A stretch of DNA of 16,075 nucleotides from DATKZH01 sp964475955 (lineage in GTDB: Bacteria; Planctomycetota; Planctomycetia; Pirellulales; Thermoguttaceae): assembly GCA_964475955.1 (NCBI GenBank), contig CAYYZY010000179.1:1-16075 (forward strand), read 5' to 3'. The position numbers and the translations under genes are program-made. Shown piece after piece: positions 1-7,287 of this stretch. Each line of letters begins with the position of its first letter. Positions within the stretch are counted from its first letter, which is position 1. Under the pieces are notes generated by a model. That model did not search any database. It was not told where the DNA came from and was given only the letters and a program-made list of their open reading frames with translations.

Positions 1-41
1 GCCGGAGGGCAACACTCCACACTTGTCCAAAACTCGTCGGT

Positions 42-188
42 GTTGCGAAGCAACAAGAGGCGCGTGGCGATCCTCTTGTTGCCCGGCAACCCCGACGATT
101 TTCCGAAAGAGCCCTCGGAAGTGGCAAGCCGCACTGCGGAAAATCATCGGGGCTACCCGTTGCGATCGCACGCGCAGCGATGCGCGTG
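42..188. repeat. Cluster of nested inverted repeats
   Basis: Three inverted repeats lie close together. GCAACAAGAGG (50-60) is perfectly complementary to CCTCTTGTTGC (72-82). CCCCGACGATTTTCCG (90-105) pairs with 137-152 at 15 of 16 positions, and the mismatch becomes a G-U wobble if the minus strand is transcribed. CACGCGCA (169-176) pairs perfectly with TGCGCGTG (181-188) around a 4-base loop. A short GTTGC/GCAAC pair (42-46/50-54) competes with the first stem. The cluster lies just 3' of the minus-strand gene at 236-778, so it could be a structured 3' region or a decayed mobile element end. No U-run follows, so it is not a standard intrinsic terminator. No gene is supported in 1-235. Confidence 0.5.
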
Positions 189-235
189 GCCCCAACGACG
201 CCCTTCCTCCCTCAAGGCATGTCACGCAGCCCGGT

Positions 236-778
236 TCATGCGGACCACGCTGCCTCAAACCAAATCGGCGGGACCCCATGCCGGTCGCCAAGCTCTCGAA
301 CAGCCGCCTGGACACCCATGTATTGCGCCCTCGTCATCCCCTTCAACATCCGGACACGAGGAAACTCAGAAGCAACCTTGGACAGATGGGAGGTAATGGT
401 CTTGTCGATCGGGACCTGCAGAAAGGGGCGCAGCCGTAGCCAATCGCCCTCCGAAAACAGTTCACGATTCGCAAGTATCTCGTAGACCACGATGTTCACG
501 AGCTTGGCAAAGTACGCCCAACGGTCTTCGGTAAGACGGTTCCGTGAATACGGCTCCCAGCACGATGATTCGACGATGTCGAAGAACCACCTATCATACT
601 GCTCGCGCGTTTGAATGCGTGCCAACTCCTGAGGCACGATGTGACGGAACAGCTCCTCCTTGAGTGCGCCGTGAGTCCCCGCCTGAAACAGCCGCGCCAT
701 CGCTCCCTTCTCTACCACCAACTTGATGCGTCGCCGAATCAGTGCGTTGCGGTGGTCCTCCTCTGTGAAGATGCACAT
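236..778 (-). CDS. Hypothetical protein, 180 aa, cytoplasmic
   Basis: I do not recognise this family. The ATG at 778 is preceded by AAGAGG (784-789 on the minus strand) at 5-base spacing, a convincing ribosome site, and the protein has a normal globular composition. There is no signal peptide, membrane segment or CXXCH. The first half is charged and probably helical (MCIFTEEDHRNALIRRRIKL). The middle is aromatic-rich (YDRWFFDIV, DRWAYFAKLVNIVVYEIL), and the end is WFEAAWSA. It lies 188 bases downstream of the secreted DUF5648/DNRLRE gene on the same strand, so cotranscription is possible but not shown. Third positions are less G+C-rich than in the genes right of 2.9 kb, which fits an acquired segment. 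Confidence is good that it is a gene; function is unknown. Confidence 0.7.
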   Translation of the reverse strand: MCIFTEEDHRNALIRRRIKLVVEKGAMARLFQAGTHGALKEELFRHIVPQELARIQTREQYDRWFFDIVESSCWEPYSRNRLTEDRWAYFAKLVNIVVYEILANRELFSEGDWLRLRPFLQVPIDKTITSHLSKVASEFPRVRMLKGMTRAQYMGVQAAVRELGDRHGVPPIWFEAAWSA

Positions 779-966
779 TGTGTCCTCTTCGGTCTAACTT
801 CCAGTTCTGTCGCTGGCTCCGGCAGGATGACACGCCGTACAGCCGTCTCGGAGCGTTGGATGATCGACGTCACCCGCTGCACCGCCGGGACGCGTACGGT
901 GGCGCGCACAAAGGCCAGCGATGGGCGTGGTGAGTCCGGCGAGGGCTCAAACACACGCTTCTTCAC

Positions 967-2589
967 TCACCGCGTGCCACCCGGCCCGGCAAGCTCCTCC
1001 AACATTGCCCGCACATACGTCTGTACCTTGGGTAACTCCCCGTGCTTTAGTTCGTGGCTCACAGCAATTCCCACAAACGCAATCGCGATGTCCTGGTACT
1101 TGTAGGGGCCCGCGTGCCTTTTGGGAGCACTTTTCTCGAGCCATTCTAGGAGTTCCAGCAGGTCGATCTTGACGCCTTTCTCCTTTAACAAGGTGTGAGC
1201 CGTATGAGTCACGGCGGCAACAGTCTCAGCGTCAATCGGTGCACATTTGGCCTGGATTTTCCGAATCAGCTCATCGAATCTGGCTACAACCGCCTGATCT
1301 TTGCTTACCGGCTTTCCCAAATAAAGCAATGCCAGCTTCTCCGCTCCCGTCTTCGGAGTTGATCTCTCATGCCGCGTTGAGTTCGCCGCGTCAGCCACCT
1401 TCCTCTGCTCCCGCTCTTCCACCTGCTTTTCCATCAACGCAACTTGCCGTTTTGCGTTCTCGGTGAACGATTCCTTCTCTGTTTGAGAGGTCGTGTAGAA
1501 GTTCTCCCCGGTCGCGGGGTTATGGCACCTGTACACCGGGACAATGTCGTCGGAATATGCAAGGGTGAGGCGCAGTATGGGGCGCTTTTCGGGCGACTGC
1601 GCGTCACTGGAGGGATAGCAGAGTGCTTTGGCGCCCGGTGTGCCTTGAATCATCAGCCCATAGTTTGGCCTTGCAGGAGACATCCACTCTTGCACGACGT
1701 CTGGCTTAAGGCTCCATCTGCACCGGTCCCTGTAATTGCCTTTGTGCGCAAACGTAGCGAGCAGTTCCCCTGCACACGCTTTCGCACCGCCTTCTGGCCA
1801 CGGTGATTGACCGTCGAAGCTCCGCACGTTTGCACCGTCACGACGAACAACGTCGGCAGTGCCGGTGCCTTCCTTCCAGTCGTGGCAAAAGCGGAAGACC
1901 TTGAGGTGCGACGTTCGTTCGATTTCCTCTTCTGCGAAACCGACCGAGTTGCAGTAGAGTTCGAGGGTCGCAGTCTTCACTGTGCCGGCCGCGGGAACGC
2001 GCGAAACATCGAAGCGAATCAGTGTGATTCCATCGTAGTTGCTGCTGATGATAGTCTCTCTTCCTCTGCTTGGGTGCTGCTGGCCTTCACAGAGGGTGAC
2101 GTCTTCCACGTCTGGTGTCGTGGCTCGCCCCGCCTGAAGAACGAACTCGGTAGGCCTGTAGTCGTGTGGGAAAACAAATGCCTTCATGCTATGAAGGTCG
2201 CTACTCTTCTGCCTCCTCACTTCTTTCATTTCGGGCTCGAAGGCCGTATAGTATGCACGCCACCAACCTCCCGCCTGCTTCTGCGTGAAGCGATAGAGCC
2301 GAACGGTACCAGGCTTCTGCTCCGTATAGACGAACATCGCCATAGGTTCAACTTTCGCCTGGTACTTGGTCGATTTCGTCAACGCGGTAACTTCGAACTC
2401 GCTGGTCGTGTAGACGTGGCTGCCGTCAGCAAGCTGGAGGCGGTACAACCTCACGGTACCTGGATGCTTGCTCTCATGAACCCAAAACTTCACTGCTCCG
2501 CTGTAGGGGGAGTCGGCTAGCACTTCGCCGACGCAGAGTGGAAGGAGTAATGCCACAGCAACCGAACAAGCAACTGTGGTTTTCCACAT
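967..2589 (-). CDS. Secreted protein with DUF5648-like segments and a DNRLRE-type domain
   Basis: This 540-aa protein begins with a clear Sec signal peptide (residues 1-25, hydrophobic AVALLLPLCV, cleavage probably after VLA). Two related segments follow, GTVRLYRLQLADGSHVYTTS (44-63) and GTVRLYRFTQ (94-103). A third copy of the pattern occurs late, VYRCHNPATGENFYTTSQTE (352-371). The pattern 'vyR-npatG-hFYTts-E' is that of DUF5648. Residues about 155-345 resemble DNRLRE/disaggregatase-related beta domains: SNYDGITLIRFDVS, then TATLELYC, then W-rich strands. The C-terminal 170 residues are charged and helical and unrecognised. The start is fixed by AAGGAGG at 8-base spacing. It is probably a surface or secreted adhesion or binding protein. 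Domain names come from memory of the motifs, and the role is inference. CHNP and CHDW are not heme motifs. Confidence 0.72.
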   Translation of the reverse strand: MWKTTVACSVAVALLLPLCVGEVLADSPYSGAVKFWVHESKHPGTVRLYRLQLADGSHVYTTSEFEVTALTKSTKYQAKVEPMAMFVYTEQKPGTVRLYRFTQKQAGGWWRAYYTAFEPEMKEVRRQKSSDLHSMKAFVFPHDYRPTEFVLQAGRATTPDVEDVTLCEGQQHPSRGRETIISSNYDGITLIRFDVSRVPAAGTVKTATLELYCNSVGFAEEEIERTSHLKVFRFCHDWKEGTGTADVVRRDGANVRSFDGQSPWPEGGAKACAGELLATFAHKGNYRDRCRWSLKPDVVQEWMSPARPNYGLMIQGTPGAKALCYPSSDAQSPEKRPILRLTLAYSDDIVPVYRCHNPATGENFYTTSQTEKESFTENAKRQVALMEKQVEEREQRKVADAANSTRHERSTPKTGAEKLALLYLGKPVSKDQAVVARFDELIRKIQAKCAPIDAETVAAVTHTAHTLLKEKGVKIDLLELLEWLEKSAPKRHAGPYKYQDIAIAFVGIAVSHELKHGELPKVQTYVRAMLEELAGPGGTR

Positions 2590-2597
2590 GATTGCGT

Positions 2598-2604
2598 CCT
2601 CCTT
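2598..2604 (-). promoter_or_regulatory. Strong ribosome binding site for the DUF5648/DNRLRE gene
   Basis: The minus strand reads AAGGAGG, a full match to the anti-SD core, 8 bases before the ATG at 2589. It fixes that start and is stronger than the sites of most other genes in the window. Confidence 0.8.
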
Positions 2605-2689
2605 CGTGGGGTGAAGTTGGCGTCCCCGAATTGTCGCGCGAGGGGCACGGGCGAGATGGGCGGAGCCCTCGTCGCATAGTCCTACGGGG

Positions 2690-2713
2690 ATTATGCTACC
2701 CGATCCACGTGGA
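2690..2713 (-). promoter_or_regulatory. Possible -10 element with adjacent palindrome
   Basis: On the minus strand CATAAT (2695-2690) matches the sigma70 -10 consensus at 5 of 6 positions and lies about 100 bases upstream of the ATG at 2589. The 10-bp perfect palindrome TCCACGTGGA (2704-2713) would fall in the spacer between -10 and -35, a typical operator position. No good -35 hexamer is visible, so this is only a candidate. Confidence 0.22.
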
Positions 2714-2928
2714 CCAGTGTACCCCTATCCTGCCTCTTCTGAGAAGTAAAACGGGGGGCCCGGCTCCTTGTTTGCGCGCGGGGTGGCCCCTCGCAAAGGC
2801 GCCAAGAAGAGTATAGCAGAAACGCGGCGTTGCGTCGTCGCGCGATCCGCCGCGCCGCTTGCACCTGCGCGTTGCTTCGATCATCATGCGGTGGATACCG
2901 CCATCGACCTCCAGACGAGGCGCCCCTC

Positions 2929-4482
2929 ATGAAAGCGGCAGCCACCACGACCGCACTTCCCGCCCACCCGCGCAGGCTTGCGATTCGCCCGGCGCTGGCC
3001 CTCGTCCTCGTCTTCGCGGCCGGGCTGCTTCCGGCCGCGGTCCGGGCCGGGCAGCTCCGCGCCGGCGTGGCCAAGGTCGACGTCACCAACACCGAAGCCG
3101 GCCCGGTCAACGATCCCCTGTATGCCAAGGCCCTGGTGCTCGCCGACGGCGCGACCACGGCCGCGATCGTCACCGTCGACGCGGTCGCCATCGGCGAGAT
3201 CGGGCCCATCAAGGACGATTGCCTCCCCCAGGTCCGCTCGCAGTTGCAGTCGCAACTGGAGATTCCCCCGGCCAACGTGCTCGTCGGCGCCAGCCACTGC
3301 CACGGGGCGGTCTGTGCCGACGTCGCCCAGCGGACCGTAGAGGCCGTGAAGCGGGCGGCCGGGAACATGGTTCCGGTGAAGGTCGGCGCGGGGGTCGGCC
3401 ATGAAAACCGGATCATGGAGAACCGGCGCCTCAAGCTGCAAGACGGGCGCGAGGCCGACGTGCGGCACGCCTACTCGCTTCCGCCCGACGAAGCGGTCGC
3501 GGCCGTCGGCCCGGTCGACCCGGAGATCGGCATCCTCCGGCTCGACCGCGAGAACGGCCACACGCTGGCCGTGCTGTTCAACTTCGCGTGCCATCCCATC
3601 CAGGGCGTTCCCAGCGGCGGCACCACGGCCGACCTGGCCGGCTTCGCCTCGACGGCCATCGAGACCAGCCTGGGCCACGGGGCCGTCGCCCTCTTCCTCC
3701 AGGGATGCGCGGGCGACGTCAACCCGGTGTGGTACAAGGACGTCGCCCATCCCCGCGACGCCGAGCCGCTGGGCAACCTCCTCGGGCTGAGCACCGTCGA
3801 GGCGCTTCTGCGCATCGAGTCCCGCGACGAAGACCGCCTCCGCGTAATCCGCCAGACCCTCGAACTGCCCCGCGCCGACCTGGCCGAGCGCATCGCCGAA
3901 ATGGAGGCCGAGCGGACCCGGCTCGTCGAGTCGTTGCGGGGAACCACGCTCAATCTGAAGACGTTCCTCCCGCTGGTCGTCCGGTACGGCATTTCGGGCG
4001 AATTTCCCTCGTACGATTCCCACGGCTATCTGCACGAGGAGATGATCGGGCAGAACCACCTTCGACGGCTCGACGCCGAGAACCGCCGCAACATCGAGCG
4101 GTACACCGCCAACGTCCACGTGATGGAGAAGCTCACCCGGCTCCAGACGAACCTCCGACTGCTCAAGAAGCACCAGGCGAAAAACGCGGCCGCGGAGAAG
4201 CCGACGATCGAAGTCGAGCTGCTGGCGGTGCGGATCGGCGACTTCGTGCTCACCAGCTTTCCCGGCGAGCTGACCGTGCGGATCGGGCTCAATATCAAGA
4301 AGGCCTCGCCCCACGATCTGACGTTCGTCGCCGGCTGCGCCAACGGCTACATCTACTACGCCCCCACGGCCGAGCAGCTCGAGAACGTCGGCCGCGCCCA
4401 GGAAGACAGCGACTGCCTCCTCGCGCCCGATTGGCAAGCGCTCTATGAGGCGAAGGTGGCCCAGATGCTCGAGAAGCTCTGA
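2929..4482 (+). CDS. Secreted neutral/alkaline ceramidase-like zinc hydrolase
   Basis: The 517-aa protein starts at ATG 2929, which follows GAGG at 8-base spacing and begins a clear signal peptide (residues 1 to about 38, LALVLVFAAGLLPAAVRA). The family is the neutral ceramidase N-terminal domain (Ceramidase_alk). Expected zinc ligands are visible: ASHCHG (H123, H125), FACHPIQG (H222), FPGE (E447) and NGYIYYAPT (probably Y477). QGCAGDVNP (258-266) aligns with the family's GDVSPN motif, but the catalytic Ser is Asn265. The protein ends shortly after the Tyr region, so the C-terminal domain of classical ceramidases (usually 650-700 aa in total) is missing. Cys residues sit beside both His sites (HCH, ACH). 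It probably hydrolyses an amide or another extracellular substrate. A true ceramidase role is doubtful. The gene stands alone, with convergent 3' DNA downstream. Confidence 0.85.
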   Translation: MKAAATTTALPAHPRRLAIRPALALVLVFAAGLLPAAVRAGQLRAGVAKVDVTNTEAGPVNDPLYAKALVLADGATTAAIVTVDAVAIGEIGPIKDDCLPQVRSQLQSQLEIPPANVLVGASHCHGAVCADVAQRTVEAVKRAAGNMVPVKVGAGVGHENRIMENRRLKLQDGREADVRHAYSLPPDEAVAAVGPVDPEIGILRLDRENGHTLAVLFNFACHPIQGVPSGGTTADLAGFASTAIETSLGHGAVALFLQGCAGDVNPVWYKDVAHPRDAEPLGNLLGLSTVEALLRIESRDEDRLRVIRQTLELPRADLAERIAEMEAERTRLVESLRGTTLNLKTFLPLVVRYGISGEFPSYDSHGYLHEEMIGQNHLRRLDAENRRNIERYTANVHVMEKLTRLQTNLRLLKKHQAKNAAAEKPTIEVELLAVRIGDFVLTSFPGELTVRIGLNIKKASPHDLTFVAGCANGYIYYAPTAEQLENVGRAQEDSDCLLAPDWQALYEAKVAQMLEKL

Positions 4483-4878
4483 AGGGAAAATGGGGGTCGC
4501 TGGGAAAAGGGGAAGGAGGACGGCAACGTCGAGGAGCGGCTCACGGCAACTCCGGGATGTTCCTTATTAGTCCTCGATGAACAGAAGGGAACCGAGGCAA
4601 CGGAGTGACCTGGGAATAGCCGGAAGAGTATCCGTCCATTTTGACCCGGAATCTTACCTAGGTTGACGAGTCAAGAGCAGTTTTCGCGTGACCTTGCGTT
4701 TGCTGCGCAAGTGAGGCAAGAAGAAACTGGGGTTGACTCGACGGTTTTGGCCCGTTTTCTCAGCAAAATGGACAGATACCCGGAAGACCCCTTCATCGAC
4801 TGCGGCCACCCTGGATTGCCCAGGTCATTCCCGGGCAAGCCCCTATTCTCTTCCTCTGTTGCCTCCGCTGCCTCCTGT
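4483..4878. other. Gene-free region between convergent genes, carrying an inverted repeat pair
   Basis: These 396 bases lie between the ceramidase-like stop (4482) and the stop of the minus-strand PD40 gene (4879). No credible gene is present. The long plus-strand frame that begins at 4663 continues as antisense to the PD40 gene and has no recognisable protein features. The stretch is occupied mainly by two inverted copies of one diverged repeat, listed separately, joined by about 58 bases (4675-4732) with no recognisable feature. Confidence 0.6.
4571..4674 (+). repeat. Dispersed-type repeat, copy A
   Basis: This copy begins TCCTCGATGAACAG, then a purine-rich run (AGAAGGGAACCGAGGCAACG), TGACCTGGG (4606-4614), GTATCCGTCCATTTTG (4628-4643) and CGAGTCAA (4667-4674). 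The same blocks occur in the same order on the opposite strand at 4886-4733. The GTATC block matches at 15 of 16 positions, the first 31 bases match at about 26, and CGAGTCAA has exactly the same offset after the ATTTTG block in both copies. It is non-coding as far as can be seen. Confidence 0.55.
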
Positions 4879-4886
4879 TCATCGGC
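4733..4886 (-). repeat. Dispersed-type repeat, copy B, overlapping a stop codon
   Basis: Read on the minus strand this copy has the same blocks as copy A: GATGAACAG (around 4882-4874), a purine-rich run, TGACCTGGG (4827-4819), GTATCTGTCCATTTTG (4779-4764) and CGAGTCAA (4740-4733). It is about 50 bases longer than copy A between the purine-rich run and the GTATC block, so copy A has a deletion or copy B an insertion. The TGA stop of the PD40/TPR gene (4881-4879) lies inside its first block. Confidence 0.5.
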
Positions 4887-7287
4887 CTCCTCGCGTCGTT
4901 CCCGAGCGCGAGTGTGCGGGGCGCCGGTAGCGATCCATGTCGGACTCCAGTTGCGCGGCGAGGGCCGCGTCGCCCGCCTGACGGGCGATACGCAGCGCGT
5001 CCGCCGCAGTGCGCGCCGCGTCGTCGACCCGGCCCGCCGCGGCGTAGGTTCGAGCCAGGATCTTCAGGGCGTCGGGGGCTTTGCGCTGCGTCAAGGCGCA
5101 TGCCTTCTCGGCCAGCGGGACGGCCTTCGCCGGGTCGTACCGGTCGGGCAGCTCGGCCGTGACGTGGATCACCGCCAGCGCCAGCAGGGCGGGAACCGCC
5201 TCGGGGTCTTGTTCGACGGCCCGGGCGTAGTAGTCGGCCGCCCCTTCCAACTCGCCGCGCCGGTGCAGTGCGTAGCCGTAGTAGTAGTTGGCAAAGGGGT
5301 CGTCGGGCTCGAGTCGAACCGCGTCGGCCAGGTGGTTGGTCCCTTCGTCGATCCGGCCGCCGTCGAGCAGGATCAGACCGAGGCTGAGGTGCGCCGTGAA
5401 GAAATCGGGCGCGATTTGCACGGCGCGGCGCAGGTGGGCCAGCGCCTCGTCGCGCTTCCCCTGGCCGTTGAGGAGCACGGCCAGGTGGTGATGGGCGACG
5501 GCGTGGTCGGGCTCGCATTCGAGCACGGCCAGCAAATGGTTCCTCGCCTCCTCGATCCGGCCCAGGTCCATCAGAATCGTCGCCAGGCGCAGGCGGGCGC
5601 GCACGTGCTTCGGATTCAGCTCGATCGCCTTCTCGTAGAGCGGGACCGACCCGAGCGGGTCGTCCTGGCGGAAGAACTCCTCGGCCGCCCGAAAGTAGCT
5701 TTGGTCGTCGAGGAACGCGGCCGTGATGCGCCGGATCGCGCCGGGCCCGGCGGCCACGAACTCGGGGATGTTGGCCGCCCGTTGCGGCTCGGTGAAGCGC
5801 GAGAGGACGACCGGCGGCGTGGTGTGTCCCGAGTCGTCGACGTGCGTCAACAAGAGTTGCGTGTAGAGGGAGTGGGCCTTCGAGGAGAACACCAGCCACT
5901 TGCCGTTGGGCGACCAACTGTGCCAGGAGTTCATGCGCGACGTGTTGCAGCGCAGCCTGCGCGCCTCGCCCCCTTCGGCCGGGATAATATAGAGTTCGCT
6001 GTCGGGCTGGAGCAGCATGAAGCTGTCGGCCTTGCAGAAGACGATCCACTTCCCGTCGGGCGAGAATCGGGGGAAGTAGTTGCTCATGCCGTTGTGCGAG
6101 GCCCCCTCGATCGGTTCCGCCCGGCCGCCTCGCCCTTCGTTGAACGGGACACGGTACAGGTCGAACCGGAACGTCTTCCCGTCCTCGAGGAACTCCTCGC
6201 ACTCGTCGGCCGAAAGCAGCACCTTGTCCTTGCTCAGCAGCTTCTTCAGCTCGTACGCTTTGCTGCGGGCGAAGACGATCGTCTTCCCGTCGGGGCTCCA
6301 GTTCGGATTGCTCTGGACGAACCGCTTGTCGTCGGCACCGGGCAGCGACCGGAACTCCCGGGTCCGGCGGTCGTAGACTACCAGGATGCCCTTGAACGGG
6401 AAGAAGAGCTGGCTGAAGGCCAGATCGTCGGTGGCCACGAAGACCGACCGGTCCTTGACCGTGCTCGCCACGTAGCGGCCGTCGGGCGACACCTGCGAGA
6501 GCAGGCCGAAGGTCGGATCTCCGTCCTCGCGGCGGTAGTCGCTCCAGGTGATCAGCGCGTCGTCGTCGAGCGAGGTCTCTTCGCCGACCGTCGCGATGGC
6601 GTACGACCCCTTGTCGTTGGCGTAGTCGACGTCCATCCCCAGCACCGACCCGTCGGCCGAGAAGCTGTGGCAGTTTCCGCACACCGGCAGCTTCTCCAGC
6701 ACGATGCGGGGCGGCTCCCGGGAGGAGATCGGCCCGAATCGCCAGCGGATGTGGGCCGCCGGGTCTTTCACGGCCGTGAGAAACGGGAGGTTCACCTCGC
6801 GAAAGAAGAGCGGCGCATCCACCGGGTCTTCGCTGGTGCGGATCGAAACCTCCCCCTGCGAAACCGCCGCGCCGGGGTCGCGGCGGCTCAATCCCCGAAT
6901 GGCGACGCGGACCTTGCTGCCGAGCGACCGTTGCTTGATCGTCTCCCACGCTTCGTCGTCGGGCGTCCACCTTTGAGCGTCGCTTCGAAACGCCAGGGGC
7001 GGGCCGCCGTCGGAAGACTCCAGGTCGATGCGCCAGGTGTCGGAGCGGGAGTCGGAGTCCGCCCAGCGGAAGGTGGGCGCGGCGATCTCGGGCGGGAAGA
7101 CGGCGCCGTCGAGCGGATAGTGGATCCGGAGTCGCGCGGGCTCCGTCTCCCTGGCGTCGACGGCCGGCTTGGCCTTGCTCGGGGCGCGGGGCGCCGAGGC
7201 GGTCCGTTCCTGCCGCCGCGTTTGCGAACAGCCGGCGAGAACGACCACGATCACGCAGGCGGCGACACCCGGCTTCGTGCTACGCAT
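4879..7287 (-). CDS. Lipoprotein with heme-c motif, PD40 beta-propeller and TPR repeats
   Basis: The 802-aa protein starts at ATG 7287, chosen because it opens a lipoprotein signal (VVVLAGC, lipid-attached Cys20). Upstream in-frame codons have no protein character. Order of parts: Pro-rich linker; a beta domain starting HYPLDGAVFPPEI (about 56-190); heme-c motif CGNCH (203-207) in VCGNCHSFSADG; WD40-like PD40 repeats with SPDGRYVAS, SPDGKTIVFA, SPDGKWIVFC and SPNGKWLVFSS (about 265-465); then about six TPRs (about 535-735) and a helical tail. It should sit in a periplasm-facing membrane with one covalent heme. It is a paralogue of the plus-strand gene at 8419, sharing the same order of domains but a different anchor. 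Role unknown: PD40 suggests binding or sensing, TPR suggests partners, and the heme suggests electron transfer. Its stop lies within repeat copy B. Confidence 0.85.
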   Translation of the reverse strand: MRSTKPGVAACVIVVVLAGCSQTRRQERTASAPRAPSKAKPAVDARETEPARLRIHYPLDGAVFPPEIAAPTFRWADSDSRSDTWRIDLESSDGGPPLAFRSDAQRWTPDDEAWETIKQRSLGSKVRVAIRGLSRRDPGAAVSQGEVSIRTSEDPVDAPLFFREVNLPFLTAVKDPAAHIRWRFGPISSREPPRIVLEKLPVCGNCHSFSADGSVLGMDVDYANDKGSYAIATVGEETSLDDDALITWSDYRREDGDPTFGLLSQVSPDGRYVASTVKDRSVFVATDDLAFSQLFFPFKGILVVYDRRTREFRSLPGADDKRFVQSNPNWSPDGKTIVFARSKAYELKKLLSKDKVLLSADECEEFLEDGKTFRFDLYRVPFNEGRGGRAEPIEGASHNGMSNYFPRFSPDGKWIVFCKADSFMLLQPDSELYIIPAEGGEARRLRCNTSRMNSWHSWSPNGKWLVFSSKAHSLYTQLLLTHVDDSGHTTPPVVLSRFTEPQRAANIPEFVAAGPGAIRRITAAFLDDQSYFRAAEEFFRQDDPLGSVPLYEKAIELNPKHVRARLRLATILMDLGRIEEARNHLLAVLECEPDHAVAHHHLAVLLNGQGKRDEALAHLRRAVQIAPDFFTAHLSLGLILLDGGRIDEGTNHLADAVRLEPDDPFANYYYGYALHRRGELEGAADYYARAVEQDPEAVPALLALAVIHVTAELPDRYDPAKAVPLAEKACALTQRKAPDALKILARTYAAAGRVDDAARTAADALRIARQAGDAALAAQLESDMDRYRRPAHSRSGTTRGGR

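Larger units (their letters stand above)
2590..2928. other. Divergent intergenic region
   Basis: This 339-base stretch separates the DUF5648/DNRLRE gene (-) from the ceramidase-like gene (+). It contains the ribosome site and candidate promoter listed separately, and GAGG (2917-2920), 8 bases before the ATG at 2929. The open frame upstream of 2929, back to 2830, lacks protein-like character and would bury the signal peptide, so I treat it as untranslated. Base composition shifts here, from moderate G+C on the left to high G+C on the right. Confidence 0.5.

Noticed and set aside
794..936. Minus-strand frame containing GCTACHPAG, a CXXCH-like motif (827-841), between the two left-hand genes
   Set aside because: The frame has a stop just upstream (TGA) and no usable start codon, and no cytochrome c-like sequence surrounds the motif. 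It could be a fragment of a broken cytochrome, but a chance match is equally likely.
739..966. 75-codon minus-strand frame starting with GTG directly after the stop of the DUF5648/DNRLRE gene
   Set aside because: No clear ribosome site, an Arg/Pro/Thr-rich sequence with no recognisable pattern, weak third-position bias, and a 40-base overlap with the better supported 236-778 gene.
2830..2928. N-terminal extension of the ceramidase-like gene to an upstream ATG
   Set aside because: The extra 33 residues are Arg/Cys-rich and would bury a good signal peptide; ATG 2929 has a ribosome site.
2884..4437. 517-codon minus-strand open frame opposite the ceramidase-like gene
   Set aside because: The plus strand carries a signal peptide and clear zinc-ligand motifs; the minus frame has only biased Val/Gly/Asp/Arg sequence.
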